Shown in pieces: positions 45,873-56,103 of a stretch of 64,000 nt of DNA (its first letter is position 1; each line of letters begins with the position of its first letter). The notes under the pieces were generated by a model. That model made no database searches, was not told the DNA's origin, and saw only the letters and a list, made by a program, of their open reading frames with translations. Both the position numbers and the translations under genes were made by a program. This stretch comes from Caulobacter sp. CCUG 60055 (GTDB taxonomy: Bacteria; Pseudomonadota; Alphaproteobacteria; Caulobacterales; Caulobacteraceae), in NCBI RefSeq assembly GCF_022750545.1, contig NZ_PUIC01000001.1, forward strand, positions 558,001 through 622,000. Direction: 5' to 3'.

Positions 45873-46011
45873 GGTCAAGCCTTTCAAAGAGGCGCGGAGC
45901 CTGACGGAGCGCCATCGAGGATGCAACCCCTCCGACCATAGCGACGACGCTTCGCCCGCCGGGGTGTTCCCAGGGTCACAGCCCGAAGGCGACGAAAGGA
46001 CTTGCCTTAGA

Positions 46012-46030
46012 ATCTAAACATCGATTAGAT
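46012..46030. promoter_or_regulatory. Operator-like inverted repeat upstream of the DUF4188 gene
   Basis: ATCTAA (46012-46017) and TTAGAT (46025-46030) around ACATCGA lie in an unusually A/T-rich stretch 25 bases before the preferred start. The form resembles TetR/PadR-type operators. No regulator gene is adjacent. Confidence 0.5.
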
Positions 46031-46054
46031 ACAGCGTAAATGAAAGGCCCCGCC

Positions 46055-46537
46055 ATGCCCGCCATCATCGCCGACCGTGTCTGCGCCGAAATCGACGGCG
46101 ACTTCGTCGTCTTCCTGATCGGCATGAGGGTGAACCGCTGGTGGAAGATCGGCAAATGGCTACCGGTGGCGACGGCCATGCCGGGCATGCTGATCGAACT
46201 GGCGAAGAAGCCGGAGCTGGGCCTCCTGCACGCCCGCACCCATTTCGGCTTTCCGAACGTGCTGGTGGTGCAGTACTGGCGCAGCTTCGAGGCGCTGGAG
46301 GCCTACGCCCGCAGCCCGGACGCGGCGCACCTGCCGGCCTGGCAGGCGTTCAACAAGGCGGTGGCCTCCAACGGCGACGTCGGCATCTGGCACGAGACCT
46401 ATCTGGTCAGGCCGGGGGCCTATGAGGCCTTCTACAACAACATGCCGCCTTATGAGCTGGGCGCGGCGGGCCGCCTGGTCGAGGCCAAGGGCGCTCGCAG
46501 ATCCGCCCACGAGCGTTTGAAGGCCGCCGCTGGCTGA
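46055..46537 (+). CDS. DUF4188 domain-containing protein
   Basis: A 160-residue protein of the DUF4188 family, with a dimeric alpha/beta-barrel (monooxygenase-like) fold expected. Motifs: FVVFLIGMRVNRWWKIGKWLPVATAMPGML near residue 20, VLVVQYWRSFEALEAYAR, HLPAWQAFN and GIWHETYLVRPGAYE. ATG at 46055 has AAAGG seven bases upstream and is preferred to the ATG at 46040. It is 30 bases before an MFS transporter, likely in one operon under a repressor that binds the upstream dyad. Function unknown; detoxification is an inference. Confidence 0.82.
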   Translation: MPAIIADRVCAEIDGDFVVFLIGMRVNRWWKIGKWLPVATAMPGMLIELAKKPELGLLHARTHFGFPNVLVVQYWRSFEALEAYARSPDAAHLPAWQAFNKAVASNGDVGIWHETYLVRPGAYEAFYNNMPPYELGAAGRLVEAKGARRSAHERLKAAAG

Positions 46538-46567
46538 CACTGGCCGAGTCGAAGGATACGAGGAGGC

Positions 46568-47731
46568 ATGAGCCAAGCCCCCTCGCCCGCCCGTCTCGCC
46601 TGCGCCGGCCTGATCAGTCTGGCCGTGGGCATGGGCTTCGGACGGTTCGTCTACACGCCGATCCTGCCGGTGATGGCCGCCGCGCTGCACCTGACCAAGG
46701 CCGAGACGGGATGGATCGCCTCGGCCAACTTCGCCGGCTATCTGGCTGGGGCGCTGCTGGCCGCCGCGCCGGGGTTCAAGGGATCGGCCCGGCGATGGAT
46801 GCTTCTGGCCCTGTTCGCCAGCGGCCTGACCACCCTGGCCATGGCCGCCGCCTCGACCAGCATAGCCTTCGCGGCCATCCGCTTCCTTGGCGGCGTCGCC
46901 AGCGCCTTCGTCCTCGTCTTCGCCTCCACGGCCGTGCTCGAACGCCTGGCCCGCCTGGGACAGCCGCAATGGTCGGCCCTGCATTTCGCCGGCGTCGGCC
47001 TGGGGATCGCCGCCTCGGCCGTGCTGGTGGCCGGCCTGGGCGCGGCCGGTCTCGACTGGCGCATGCTGTGGGCCGCCAGCGGCGCGCTCTCCCTGCTGGG
47101 CGCCCTGGCGGCGCTGCAGCTGCTGCCGCCCGACGCCGCCGCCGTTCCCGCGGCCAGCAGGGCCGCCGCCCCGCCCCCCGCCGGGCGTTTGCCGGCGGCC
47201 CTGCTGGCGGCCTACGGCCTGTTCGGCTTCGGCTATGTGATCACAGCCACCTTCCTGATGGCCATCGTGCGCGCCTCTCCGGCCGCGCGAAACGTCGAAC
47301 CCGTCGTCTGGCTGCTCGTCGGCCTCGCCGCCGTGCCGTCGGTGTGGCTATGGACCAAGGTGAGCCGGCGCATCGGCCTGCTGCCGGCCTACGCCCTCGC
47401 CGCCTTGCTGGAGGCGGGCGGCGTGGCGGTCAGCGTGCTGCAGCCGACGGCGGCGGGCGTGGTGCTGGCCAGCGTGATCCTGGGCGGAACCTTCATAGGC
47501 ATGACCGCCCTGGGCCTGGTCGCCGCCCGCGAGAGCGGCGGGGAGCCACACCGCGCCCTGGCGGCGATGACGGCGGTGTTCGGCGTCGGCCAGATCGCCG
47601 GGCCCAGCTTCGCCGGCCTGGTCTCACAGAAGACCGGCGACTTCACCCTTCCCAGCCTGGTCGCGGCGGCGGCCCTGGTGGCCGCCGCCGTCGCCAGCCT
47701 GGCCGCCCGGCGTCAGCTGGCGGCGGCCTGA
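46568..47731 (+). CDS. MFS transporter (YbfB/YjiJ family)
   Basis: A 387-residue, twelve-helix major facilitator. The first helix [22 protein letters not shown] is the YbfB/YjiJ signature. Arg/Asp loop motifs are reduced, as in this subfamily. A strong GAGGAGG ribosome site precedes the ATG. Probably co-transcribed with the DUF4188 gene and converges on DAHP synthase, overlapping it by 19 bases. Substrate unknown. Confidence 0.88.
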   Translation: MSQAPSPARLACAGLISLAVGMGFGRFVYTPILPVMAAALHLTKAETGWIASANFAGYLAGALLAAAPGFKGSARRWMLLALFASGLTTLAMAAASTSIAFAAIRFLGGVASAFVLVFASTAVLERLARLGQPQWSALHFAGVGLGIAASAVLVAGLGAAGLDWRMLWAASGALSLLGALAALQLLPPDAAAVPAASRAAAPPPAGRLPAALLAAYGLFGFGYVITATFLMAIVRASPAARNVEPVVWLLVGLAAVPSVWLWTKVSRRIGLLPAYALAALLEAGGVAVSVLQPTAAGVVLASVILGGTFIGMTALGLVAARESGGEPHRALAAMTAVFGVGQIAGPSFAGLVSQKTGDFTLPSLVAAAALVAAAVASLAARRQLAAA

Positions 47732-49092
47732 CGCTCGGCCTCGCGGGTCGATTTCAGCTTTTCCGCCACCAGGAACGCTAGCTCCAGCGCCTGGTCGGCG
47801 TTGAGACGCGGATCGCAATGGGTGTGGTAGCGGTCGGCGAGGTCGCCCTCGCTCAACGCCCGCGCCCCGCCCAGGCATTCGGTGACGTTCTGGCCGGTCA
47901 TCTCCAGGTGGACGCCGCCGGGATGCACGCCCTCGGCCTGGGCCACCTCCACGAAGGTCTTCACCTCCGACAGGATGCGGTCGAACGGCCGGGTCTTGTA
48001 GCCGTTGGCGGCCTTGAGCGTATTGCCGTGCATCGGGTCGGTGGCCCACACCACGGCGCGGCCGGCGCGCTTGGTGGCGGCCATCAGGCGCGGCAGGCGG
48101 TCGGCGATCTTGTCGGCGCCGAAGCGGCCGTACAGCGTCAGGCGGCCCGGCTCGTTCTTCGGGTTGAGGATGTCGATCAGGCGCAGCAGCTCGTCACCTT
48201 CCAGCATCGGGCCGACCTTCATGCCGATGGGGTTCTTGACCCCCTTCATGAACTCGATGTGGGCGCCGTCCGGCTGGCGGGTGCGCTCGCCGATCCACAG
48301 CATGTGCGCCGAGGTGTCGTACCAGTCGCCCGAAGTGGAATCGACGCGGGTCATCGCTTCCTCGAAGCCCAGCAGCAGGGCTTCGTGGCTGGTGAACACC
48401 TCGACCCGGCGCAGGTCGGGATGGCTGTCGGGCGTGACGCCGACGGCGGCCATGAAGTCGAGCGCCTCGGAGATCTTGGACGACAGTTCGCGGTAGCGCG
48501 CGCCCTGCGGGCTGTCGGCGACGAAGCCCAGCGTCCAGCGGTGGATGTTGTAGAGATCGGCGTAACCGCCGCCGGCGAAGGCGCGCAGCAGGTTCAGCGT
48601 CGAGGACGACTGGCCATAGGCCTTGAGCAGGCGCTCGGGATCGGGCGCGCGCTCGGCCGCCTCGAAGGCCATGCCGTTGATGATGTCGCCGCGATAGGAC
48701 GGCAGGGTGACGCCGTCGATGGTCTCGGTCGGCTCGGAGCGCGGCTTGGCGAACTGGCCGGCGATACGGCCGACCTTCACCACCGGCTTGCCGCCGGCGA
48801 AGGTCAGCACCACCGCCATCTGCAACAGCAGGCGGAAGGTGTCGCGGATGTTGTCGGCGTGGAATTCCTTGAAGCTCTCGGCGCAGTCGCCGCCTTGAAG
48901 CAGGAAGGCCTTGCCGTCGGCGACCTCGCCCAGCAGCGACTTCAGCCGACGCGCCTCGCCCGCAAAGACCAGGGGCGGCATCGAGCGAAGGGTGTTTTCG
49001 ACACGCTCCAGCGCCGCCATGTCCGAATAATCGGTCGGCAGGTGCTTGGCGGGTTTCTGTCTCCAGGACGACGGCGTCCAACGCTCGGTCAT
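47713..49092 (-). CDS. 3-deoxy-7-phosphoheptulonate synthase, class II
   Basis: A 459-residue type II (plant-like) DAHP synthase, the first step of aromatic amino-acid biosynthesis from PEP and erythrose 4-phosphate. Landmarks: [18 protein letters not shown] at the start, [14 protein letters not shown] (metal-binding Cys), [28 protein letters not shown] and [23 protein letters not shown]. Length is normal for the class. Expression unit begins at 49092 after a 78-base gap from the gene at 49171. Confidence 0.95.
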   Translation of the reverse strand: MTERWTPSSWRQKPAKHLPTDYSDMAALERVENTLRSMPPLVFAGEARRLKSLLGEVADGKAFLLQGGDCAESFKEFHADNIRDTFRLLLQMAVVLTFAGGKPVVKVGRIAGQFAKPRSEPTETIDGVTLPSYRGDIINGMAFEAAERAPDPERLLKAYGQSSSTLNLLRAFAGGGYADLYNIHRWTLGFVADSPQGARYRELSSKISEALDFMAAVGVTPDSHPDLRRVEVFTSHEALLLGFEEAMTRVDSTSGDWYDTSAHMLWIGERTRQPDGAHIEFMKGVKNPIGMKVGPMLEGDELLRLIDILNPKNEPGRLTLYGRFGADKIADRLPRLMAATKRAGRAVVWATDPMHGNTLKAANGYKTRPFDRILSEVKTFVEVAQAEGVHPGGVHLEMTGQNVTECLGGARALSEGDLADRYHTHCDPRLNADQALELAFLVAEKLKSTREAERQAAAS

Positions 49093-49170
49093 GATCTTAC
49101 TCGCGGAAGGAAGGCGCGGCTTTTATCGCAAGCCGCGCGTTTAGGCAAAATATGCCTGAATTGGCGCCGA

Positions 49171-50451
49171 CTAAAGCGGTTCCAGGAAAGTGATTTCCGG
49201 AGGCGACCGTTCGGCGCGCGCGCGCGCCAGGACGGCGCAGGCGGCGAAGGCCAGCGCCCCCAGGGCCAGCCACCACTCCTGCCAGACGCCGAAGCTCAGC
49301 GCGCCGACGGTTAGGTAGCTGGCCGCCGTGGCGGCGCACACCGCCGCCAGCACCCGGTCGGTGCGGGCGAAGACCGCCACCGGCGCCAATATGCAGGCCC
49401 AGATCGCCGACACGATCAGCGCGCCGACGAGGCCGAGCTCCAGCCAGATCTGCAAGGCTCCGTCGTGGGTGTGGAGCGGGATGGCCAGGCCGAACATCCG
49501 GCTGGAATCGAGGCCCCAGCCCGTCCAGGGCTTCTCGACGATCTTGGCGGCGGTGAAGCTCCAGATGTTCAGGCGCGCCCCCCAGGACGGGCCGACATGG
49601 GGATGCAGATAGGCGAACAGGCCATGCTGCACGCCCGCCAGCACGACATAGGGCGCGGCGACGAAATAGACCGCCGAGCCGGCCGCCAGCAGCCAGACGC
49701 CGATCGGGCCCAGCATGCGCACGCACAGGAACACCGCCAGACCGACGCCCATCGCCGCCAGCACCGCGTCGGTGTTGAAGACGGCGACGCCGACGAACAG
49801 CAGGCCCACCAGGAAGACCACGGCCGCCTTCCAGCCGCGCTCCATCAGGAAGGCGCAGGCGACCCACATCAGCATCACGCCGACATAGCCGCCGCGCGCG
49901 ACGTTGCGCGCGGCCAGGTCCGGCCGCGTCGGCTGTCCCAGCGCCTGCTTGATCCACAGATAGAGCTCGGCGCCCCGCAGCGCCTCGAAGGCGATCATGG
50001 CCGCCAGGGCCAGCACCCCCACCCCCAGCACCAGCCCGGCCCGCTCGGCCCATCGCCGCGACAGGCTCGCGGCCGCGGCGACGAAGGCGCAATAGAACCC
50101 AAGCTGCAGCACCAGCTTGGCCGGCGTCAGCCGCTCAAGGTCCTTGTATTTGCGCAGGCTGGCCGGATCGACGGCCGCCAGGCTCCATTTCATGCTGACC
50201 AGGGCCCAGACCACCAGCACGATCAGCGCGAACACCACCGGCCGCCAGGGCCGCGAGAAGCGCAGGGTGGGAACGGCCAGGATGCCGGCCAGCGCCACCA
50301 TCGGCGCGTAGCCCAGGTTGGCGACATAGCCCATCACCGCCGCGATGGCGAAGACCGCCGTGGTCAGGCCGCCCGACCACGGGGTCTGGCTTTCCTCAAA
50401 CGCGTCGTACGTCTGCGCCGGAACTTCGGCGCGATCCCAGGTCAAGGTCAT
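49171..50451 (-). CDS. O-antigen ligase-like (Wzy_C) membrane protein
   Basis: A 426-residue membrane protein with about eleven hydrophobic segments. The periplasmic loop and following helix EKPWTGWGLDSSRMFGLAIPLHTHDGALQIWLELGLVGALI carry the Wzy_C/WaaL-type pattern, including the H-x-H... region and the Leu/Gly-rich helix. Such enzymes join glycans to lipid carriers or proteins. No other polysaccharide genes adjoin it except glmU four genes upstream. ATG overlaps the gor stop by 4 bases, so it is in the glmU-rpiA-gor transcript. Substrate unknown. Confidence 0.78.
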   Translation of the reverse strand: MTLTWDRAEVPAQTYDAFEESQTPWSGGLTTAVFAIAAVMGYVANLGYAPMVALAGILAVPTLRFSRPWRPVVFALIVLVVWALVSMKWSLAAVDPASLRKYKDLERLTPAKLVLQLGFYCAFVAAAASLSRRWAERAGLVLGVGVLALAAMIAFEALRGAELYLWIKQALGQPTRPDLAARNVARGGYVGVMLMWVACAFLMERGWKAAVVFLVGLLFVGVAVFNTDAVLAAMGVGLAVFLCVRMLGPIGVWLLAAGSAVYFVAAPYVVLAGVQHGLFAYLHPHVGPSWGARLNIWSFTAAKIVEKPWTGWGLDSSRMFGLAIPLHTHDGALQIWLELGLVGALIVSAIWACILAPVAVFARTDRVLAAVCAATAASYLTVGALSFGVWQEWWLALGALAFAACAVLARARAERSPPEITFLEPL

Positions 50452-51842
50452 TCAGCGGCGGCCAGTTCGTGCGGCACGTATTTCTCGCGCAGGGTGACGA
50501 TCTCCTCGGCCGCCGTCGGGTGCAGCGCGCAGGTCTGATCCCACTGGGCCTTGGTCGCGCCCATCTTCACGGCGATGGCCGCCATCTGGATCATTTCCGG
50601 CGCATCGGGGCCGACGATGTGCACGCCGACCACCCGGTCCGTGGCGCATTCGACGATCAGTTTCATCAGCATGCGCTCCTGGCCGCCGATGAAGGCCTGC
50701 TTCATCGGTCGGAACCGGGTGACATAGATGTCGACCTTGCCGCACTTCTTGCGGGCCTCGGCCTCGGTCAGGCCGACCGTGCCGATCGGCGGCTGCGAGA
50801 AGACCGCCGTCGGCACGTTGTCGTGGTCGAACGCGGTGGGCGTGTCGTGGAACACCGTCTGGTTGAAGGCCACGGCTTCGCGGATGGCGACCGGCGTCAG
50901 GTTCATGCGGCCGGTGACGTCGCCCACGGCCCAGATGTTGGCGGCGGTGGTCTGCGAGAACCGGTCGACCTTGACCGTACCGTCGGCCTCGACCTCGACC
51001 CCCGCCGTCTCCAGGCCCAGGCCCTCGGTGGCCGCGCGGCGGCCCACGGCGAACATCACCTGTTCCGTCGTGCAGACCAGGCCGTTGGTCAGGTGGTTGA
51101 CCAGGCCCTTGTCGGTCTTTTCGATGCGTTGATGCTGGGCGCCCAGGACGATCTTGATCCCATGCTTCTCCATCTCGTCGGCCAGATGGGTGCGCACGTC
51201 CTCGTCGAAACCCCGCAAGATGTTGGGCCCGCGATAGACGAGGGTGGTGTCGACCCCCAGGCCGGCGAAGATGCCGGCGAATTCGACGGCGATGTATCCG
51301 CCGCCGGCGATGAGGATGCTCTTGGGCAAATGCGGCAGATGGAAGGCGTCGTCCGAGGTGATGACGTGCTCTATGCCCGGCACGGCGTCCGGGGACGGCA
51401 GCCACACCTTGCCGCCGACCGCGATCAGGATCTTGTCGGCGGTGACCGTCCTGTCCTTGCCGACCAGCTCGACGGTGTGGGCGTCCTTGAGCACGGCGCG
51501 GGCGTGGAACAGCTCCGCCCCGGCCTTCTCCAAGTTGGTGGTGTAGATGCCCGACAGGCGGGCGATCTCGACGTCCTTGCGTTCGACGAACTTGGCCCAG
51601 TCGAACGACCGCTCGCCCACAGTCCAGCCGAAGCCTTCGGCGACGTCGAAACCGTGCGAGAACTCGGAGGCGTAGACCATGAACTTCTTGGGCACGCAGC
51701 CGCGGATCACGCAGGTGCCGCCGACCCGGTAGGATTCGGCGACCGCCACCCGGGCGCCGCCCATCGCCGCCAGCCGCGCGGCGCGCACGCCGCCGGAGCC
51801 GGCGCCGATGACGAACAGGTCGTAGTCGTAGGTCTTGGCCAT
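50448..51842 (-). CDS. gor: Glutathione-disulfide reductase
   Basis: A 464-residue class I flavin disulfide reductase that regenerates GSH using NADPH. FAD motif FVIGAGSGGVRAARLAA (from residue 10), redox pair Cys44/Cys49 in GGTCVIRGCVPKK, second nucleotide site SILIAGGGYIAVEFAGIFAGLG, and the C-terminal active-site base segment CALHPTAAEEIVTL. ATG at 51842 is chosen over the TTG one codon upstream. It begins 19 bases after rpiA ends. Confidence 0.95.
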   Translation of the reverse strand: MAKTYDYDLFVIGAGSGGVRAARLAAMGGARVAVAESYRVGGTCVIRGCVPKKFMVYASEFSHGFDVAEGFGWTVGERSFDWAKFVERKDVEIARLSGIYTTNLEKAGAELFHARAVLKDAHTVELVGKDRTVTADKILIAVGGKVWLPSPDAVPGIEHVITSDDAFHLPHLPKSILIAGGGYIAVEFAGIFAGLGVDTTLVYRGPNILRGFDEDVRTHLADEMEKHGIKIVLGAQHQRIEKTDKGLVNHLTNGLVCTTEQVMFAVGRRAATEGLGLETAGVEVEADGTVKVDRFSQTTAANIWAVGDVTGRMNLTPVAIREAVAFNQTVFHDTPTAFDHDNVPTAVFSQPPIGTVGLTEAEARKKCGKVDIYVTRFRPMKQAFIGGQERMLMKLIVECATDRVVGVHIVGPDAPEMIQMAAIAVKMGATKAQWDQTCALHPTAAEEIVTLREKYVPHELAAAE

Positions 51843-51861
51843 CAACAGGCTCCCAACTGGA

Positions 51862-52545
51862 TCACGGCGTCAGGGAGACGACGCCGGCGTCCGTGCCGAT
51901 CAACGCCTCGTCGGCGAGATCGAGAAACAGGCCGTGATCGACCACGCCGGTGACGCTCTTCAACGCGTCGGCCAGCATCGCCGGGTCCTCGATCGTCCCG
52001 CAGGGCGCATCGTAGATAAGGTTGCCGCCGTCGGTCCGCACCGGCGCCCCGTCCTTGACCCGCAGGCGGGCCCCGACGCCGATGTCGCATTCCGAAAGGG
52101 CGTCGCTGATGCGCAGGGCCGTCGACCGATGGCCGAAGGCGACCACCTCGATCGGCAGGGCGAACCGGCCCAGCGTCCGCACCTGCTTGGCCGCGTCGGC
52201 GATCACCACGCAGCGGCGCGACGCCTCCCAGACCAGCTTCTCGCGCAGCAGGGCCGCGCCGCCGCCCTTGATCAGGGCGAGACCCGGACCGATCTCGTCG
52301 GCGCCGTCGACGGTGAGGTCGATCTGGCGGACCTCGTCGAGGTCGGCCAGCCGCAGGCCCAGCGACAGGGCGAGATCGGCGGTGGCCTGAGACGTCGGCA
52401 CGCCGACGACGTCGAGGCTTCGCGCCGCCAGCGCCTTGACGAACCAGGCCGCCGTCGAGCCGGTGCCCAGCCCGACGACCATGCCCGGCTGCACGAAGGC
52501 GGCGGCGGCCTCGCCGGCCATCTGCTTGTGGTTCTCTGCGCTCAT
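51862..52545 (-). CDS. rpiA: Ribose-5-phosphate isomerase A
   Basis: A 227-residue RpiA interconverting ribose 5-phosphate and ribulose 5-phosphate. Motifs: [17 protein letters not shown] near residue 28, [30 protein letters not shown] with the catalytic Asp/Glu and Lys, and [15 protein letters not shown]. Start ATG overlaps the glmU stop by 4 bases. Confidence 0.96.
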   Translation of the reverse strand: MSAENHKQMAGEAAAAFVQPGMVVGLGTGSTAAWFVKALAARSLDVVGVPTSQATADLALSLGLRLADLDEVRQIDLTVDGADEIGPGLALIKGGGAALLREKLVWEASRRCVVIADAAKQVRTLGRFALPIEVVAFGHRSTALRISDALSECDIGVGARLRVKDGAPVRTDGGNLIYDAPCGTIEDPAMLADALKSVTGVVDHGLFLDLADEALIGTDAGVVSLTP

Positions 52546-53888
52546 TTCCTGCGTCCCGACAGTTTCAAGGCCCGGAAGCGCGCGGCCCAGCCCGGCTTCT
52601 CTGTCTGTTGCGTCCGCTCGATCGCCAGGGCGTCGTCGGCCACGTCGCGGGTGATGACCGAGCCCGACCCGGTCATGGCGCCCTTGCCGACCCGCACCGG
52701 AGCCACCAGGGCGGTGTTCGAGCCGATGAAGGCCCCCTCGCCGACATGGGTCTCGAACTTGTCGAAGCCGTCGTAGTTGCAGAAGATCGTCCCCGCGCCG
52801 ATGTTGGCCCCCGCGCCGACGGTCCCGTCGCCGAGATAGGCCAGGTGGTTGGCCTTGGCCCCCGCGCCCACCTTCACCTTCTTGACCTCGACGAAGTTGC
52901 CGATGTGGGCCTCCGGTCCGATGTCCGCGCCAGGACGCAGGCGGGCGTAGGGCCCCACCAGCGCGCCGGGGCCGACCGTGCAGCCCTCGAGGTGGCTGAA
53001 GGCGCGGATCACCGCCCCGCTCTCGACCGTGACGCCGGCGCCGAACACCACATAGGGCTCGACCACGACGCCGCCGGCGATCTCGGTGTCCCAGGACAGG
53101 TGCACCGTGTCCGGCGCGGCCATGTTGACGCCGGCGGCCATCAGGGCGGCGCGGCGCCCGCGCTGGAAGACCGCCTCGGCCGTCGCCAGCTGGGCCTGGG
53201 AATCGGCGCCCATCACCGCCGTCTCGGGCGCGACGGCGGCCTGCACCGCGCGGCCGTCGCCGACCGCCAGCCCGACGATGTCGGTCAGGTAGAACTCGCG
53301 CTTGGCGTTGTCGTCGCGCACCCGGCCCAGCCAGTCGAACAGCAGCCCGGCCGGAGCGGCCAGCATGCCGGCGTAGCAGGTCGTCACCTTCAGTTGCTCG
53401 GGACTGGCCTCGCGCGCCTCGACGATGCGCTCGACGCGGCCGTCGGCGGCCCGCAGCACCCGGCCGTACAGCGCCGGATCGGCGGCTTCGAAAGCCAGCA
53501 GCGCCAGGTCCGCCCCGGCGGCGCGCAGATCGAACAGCGGCGAAAGGTCGTCCGGCGAAAGCAGGGGGCAGTCGGCGTTGGTCACGACCACGTCGCCCTC
53601 GAACCCGGCCAGGGCCTCGCGCGCCGCCAGCACGGCGTGGGCGGTGCCCAGCGGCGGGTCCTGGATGGCCACGGCGCCGCGGCCCAGGCGCGCCGCCGCA
53701 TGCTCGGCCACGGCCGGACTATGCACGCCGGCGACCACCACCACGCGCTCGCAGCCGAGGGCCTCGGCCACGTCTATGGCCCGGTCCAGCATGGCGCGCC
53801 CGCCCACCCGGTGCAGCACCTTGGGAAGCGGCGACTTCATCCGCGTGCCCTGGCCGGCGGCCAGGATGACGGCGGCGCGTGAGCTCAT
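52542..53888 (-). CDS. glmU: Bifunctional UDP-GlcNAc pyrophosphorylase/glucosamine-1-P acetyltransferase
   Basis: A 448-residue GlmU that acetylates glucosamine 1-phosphate and uridylylates it to UDP-GlcNAc for wall and lipid synthesis. N-terminal uridylyltransferase: [19 protein letters not shown], and [13 protein letters not shown]-terminal left-handed beta-helix hexapeptide repeats include [50 protein letters not shown] and [19 protein letters not shown] at 53888 is the homology start. Lead gene of glmU-rpiA-gor-ligase-like and divergent from gph. Confidence 0.97.
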   Translation of the reverse strand: MSSRAAVILAAGQGTRMKSPLPKVLHRVGGRAMLDRAIDVAEALGCERVVVVAGVHSPAVAEHAAARLGRGAVAIQDPPLGTAHAVLAAREALAGFEGDVVVTNADCPLLSPDDLSPLFDLRAAGADLALLAFEAADPALYGRVLRAADGRVERIVEAREASPEQLKVTTCYAGMLAAPAGLLFDWLGRVRDDNAKREFYLTDIVGLAVGDGRAVQAAVAPETAVMGADSQAQLATAEAVFQRGRRAALMAAGVNMAAPDTVHLSWDTEIAGGVVVEPYVVFGAGVTVESGAVIRAFSHLEGCTVGPGALVGPYARLRPGADIGPEAHIGNFVEVKKVKVGAGAKANHLAYLGDGTVGAGANIGAGTIFCNYDGFDKFETHVGEGAFIGSNTALVAPVRVGKGAMTGSGSVITRDVADDALAIERTQQTEKPGWAARFRALKLSGRRK

Positions 53889-53970
53889 GGAGATCAGGTC
53901 CTTCGACTCGAAAGATTGCGCTTGCGCGGGATTTAGCGGAAACGGCAGCGGGATTCGACCGGAGATCGCC

Positions 53971-54702
53971 GTGACCTCAAACACCGACCGCCCCGCTCCC
54001 CGCCGATTCGACGGCCTCACCGTCGCCTTCGACCTCGACGGCACCCTGGTCGACACCGCCCCCGACCTGGTCGATGTGCTCAACATCGTCCTGACCGGCG
54101 AAGGTCTCGCCCCCCTGCCCTACGAAGCCGCCCGGCTGATGATCGGACGCGGCGCGCGCGGGCTGCTGGAACGGGGCTTCGCGGCCGAGGACGCGCCGCT
54201 CGACGAGGCGCGCGCCGGACGCCTGACCGAGACCTTCATCGCGCTCTATCGCGAACGCATCGCCCGCGACAGCCGGCCCTTTCCCGGCGTCGAGGCCGCC
54301 CTCGACGCCCTGGCGGCGGAGGGCGCCAGGCTCTGCGTCTGCACCAACAAGCGCACGGACCTGTCGGCGGCGCTGCTGGACGCCCTGGGTCTCAAGAAGC
54401 GATTCGCCGTCGTCGTCGGGGCCGACGCCGCCCCCGCGCCCAAGCCGGACCGGCGGCATGTCATCGCCGCGGTCGAGGCCGCGGGCGGATCGGCCGAGCG
54501 GGCGATCATGGTCGGCGACAGCGCCGCCGACGTCGACGCCGCCAGGGCGGCCGGCGTGCCGTCGGTGCTGGTCAGTTTCGGCTACACCGAGATTCCGCCG
54601 ATCGACCTGGGGGCCGACGTCCTGATCGACGACTACGCCGAACTGGTCGATGCGATCGAGGCGCTCATCGCCCCTTGCTCCGCGCAGGCGGTCGGGCTAT
54701 AG
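53971..54702 (+). CDS. gph: Phosphoglycolate phosphatase
   Basis: A 243-residue HAD phosphatase. Motif [20 protein letters not shown] with both catalytic Asp, motif II CTNKRT, motif III Lys in PAPKPDRRH, and motif [24 protein letters not shown]. This set matches Gph, which removes 2-phosphoglycolate produced in oxidative DNA repair. GTG at 53971 with GGAG six bases upstream is the start; the longer frame is an antisense shadow of glmU. Confidence 0.88.
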   Translation: MTSNTDRPAPRRFDGLTVAFDLDGTLVDTAPDLVDVLNIVLTGEGLAPLPYEAARLMIGRGARGLLERGFAAEDAPLDEARAGRLTETFIALYRERIARDSRPFPGVEAALDALAAEGARLCVCTNKRTDLSAALLDALGLKKRFAVVVGADAAPAPKPDRRHVIAAVEAAGGSAERAIMVGDSAADVDAARAAGVPSVLVSFGYTEIPPIDLGADVLIDDYAELVDAIEALIAPCSAQAVGL

Positions 54703-54737
54703 GCGTCGCCTCCCGAGGCCCACCGGCCTTCCCCGGC

Positions 54738-54812
54738 GGACGCGTAGCTCAGCGGGAGAGCATTCGCTTCACACGCGAAGGGTCGCAGGTTCAATCCCTG
54801 CCGCGTCCACCA
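54738..54812 (+). tRNA. tRNA-Val(CAC)
   Basis: A complete 75-base cloverleaf. The acceptor GGACGCG pairs with CGCGTCC, then A and encoded CCA (54810-54812). The D stem is GCTC/GAGC, the anticodon loop TTCACAC gives anticodon CAC, and the T arm is GCAGGTTCAATCCCTGC. It lies 35 bases after gph on the same strand. Confidence 0.97.
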
Positions 54813-54836
54813 TCCTTCTTCCCACGATCGATCTGA

Positions 54837-56009
54837 TTACGCCGGCGAAGGCGCGCGGCGCAGCCGCGTGGCGTGCAGGCCGACGATGATCGCCACCCCG
54901 ACCACGATCCAGGTCGCGGCCATGCCCAGGGCGCCGTGGGCGTCGCGGTCGTTGACCACGAACGAAGCCGCCAGCGGGCCAAGCGACGAGCCGAGCAGTT
55001 GGGCCCCGCCGCTGAGCATGGCCGCGCGCCGGCTGGGGTCGGCCTCGATGGCCAGCGGCACCAGATAGGGCGAGACGAACATGCCGACGAAGCCGGTCGC
55101 GGCGACGCAGGCGACGAACACCGCCGCCGACGGCTCCATGGCCAGGACGGCGTAGGCCCCCAGGCACACGAGGCCCGAGACCACGAAGGCCGCGACATAG
55201 GTGATGCGTTCGGCGACCAGGGTGGCGGCGGCCGCCCCCAGGATCTGCACGCCCAGCGAGGCCGGCGCGGCGATGGCGATCACCTCTGGCCCCAGGCCCG
55301 ACTGGTGCGCGAGCGAGGCCATGTACACCCACACCGCAACCCCCGCTCCGGTGTAGATCAGCGTGGCCAGCAGCGCGATCCAGCCGCGCGGCGGCGGCAG
55401 GCCCTCGACGCCGCCTTCGTGGGCCAGCGGCGGATAGCGGTGCGGAACCAAGAGCGCGATCAGGGCGGCCAGGCCCGCGCCCGCCGCCAGGAAGCCGAAG
55501 CCGCCCTCGACGCCCAGGCGCGGCGCGATCAGCTTGGCCATGATCACCGCCACGGTCAGCTGCAGCACCGTCAGGACCGTGAAGAACACGCCGGCCCAGC
55601 GTTCCGGCGAGGCCTGCCGGCCGATCAGGCTGATGGTGATCCACAGAAGGACGCCCGACGGCAGGCCGGCCAGCCCCCGGATCAGCAGGATGGCCGCGCC
55701 GGCGGCGTGCATGGTGGCCAGGTTCGCCGCCGCCAGCGCCAGGGCGGCCGCGACGCCGAACAGGCGCATGTGGTGCGGCTTGAACAGGGCCCCGGCCCCG
55801 GCCGCCGCCACGCCCATGACGAACAGCTCGAGCATCGCCGCCTCGCCGATCTGGGCGGCGCTGATGCGATGGGCGTCCGACATCGCCCCGAACAGGATCG
55901 GCTGCACCCCCGCCCCGAGCAGGGCGGCCACCCCCATGAACAGGGCCGCGGCGCTGGCCAGCCTGGGCGGCCGCCAGGCCTCCAGCTCGGCGTCGGCGAT
56001 ATTCGACAT
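54837..56009 (-). CDS. MFS transporter
   Basis: A 390-residue, roughly twelve-helix major facilitator without a specific family match. Helices begin at LASAAALFMGVAALLGAGVQPILFG; the loop 2-3 motif is weak. It is the distal gene behind the TonB receptor and DUF6607-like genes on the minus strand, 94 bases from the latter, so a role in uptake or export linked to that system is possible. Substrate unknown. Confidence 0.82.
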   Translation of the reverse strand: MSNIADAELEAWRPPRLASAAALFMGVAALLGAGVQPILFGAMSDAHRISAAQIGEAAMLELFVMGVAAAGAGALFKPHHMRLFGVAAALALAAANLATMHAAGAAILLIRGLAGLPSGVLLWITISLIGRQASPERWAGVFFTVLTVLQLTVAVIMAKLIAPRLGVEGGFGFLAAGAGLAALIALLVPHRYPPLAHEGGVEGLPPPRGWIALLATLIYTGAGVAVWVYMASLAHQSGLGPEVIAIAAPASLGVQILGAAAATLVAERITYVAAFVVSGLVCLGAYAVLAMEPSAAVFVACVAATGFVGMFVSPYLVPLAIEADPSRRAAMLSGGAQLLGSSLGPLAASFVVNDRDAHGALGMAATWIVVGVAIIVGLHATRLRRAPSPA

Positions 56010-56103
56010 CGGGTTTCCTCGCCTGCGGACTTACTGGCCGCTTTGAGGAAAGGCTGATCGGCCTCGCCGCCGAAGGCAAGCCCCTCGCGAGGCGGACGCG
56101 CCC

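Noticed and set aside
54738-54812. tRNA-Val as an integration site for a mobile island
   Set aside because: No integrase lies nearby and no duplicated 3' tRNA end was seen downstream; neighbours are ordinary chromosomal genes.
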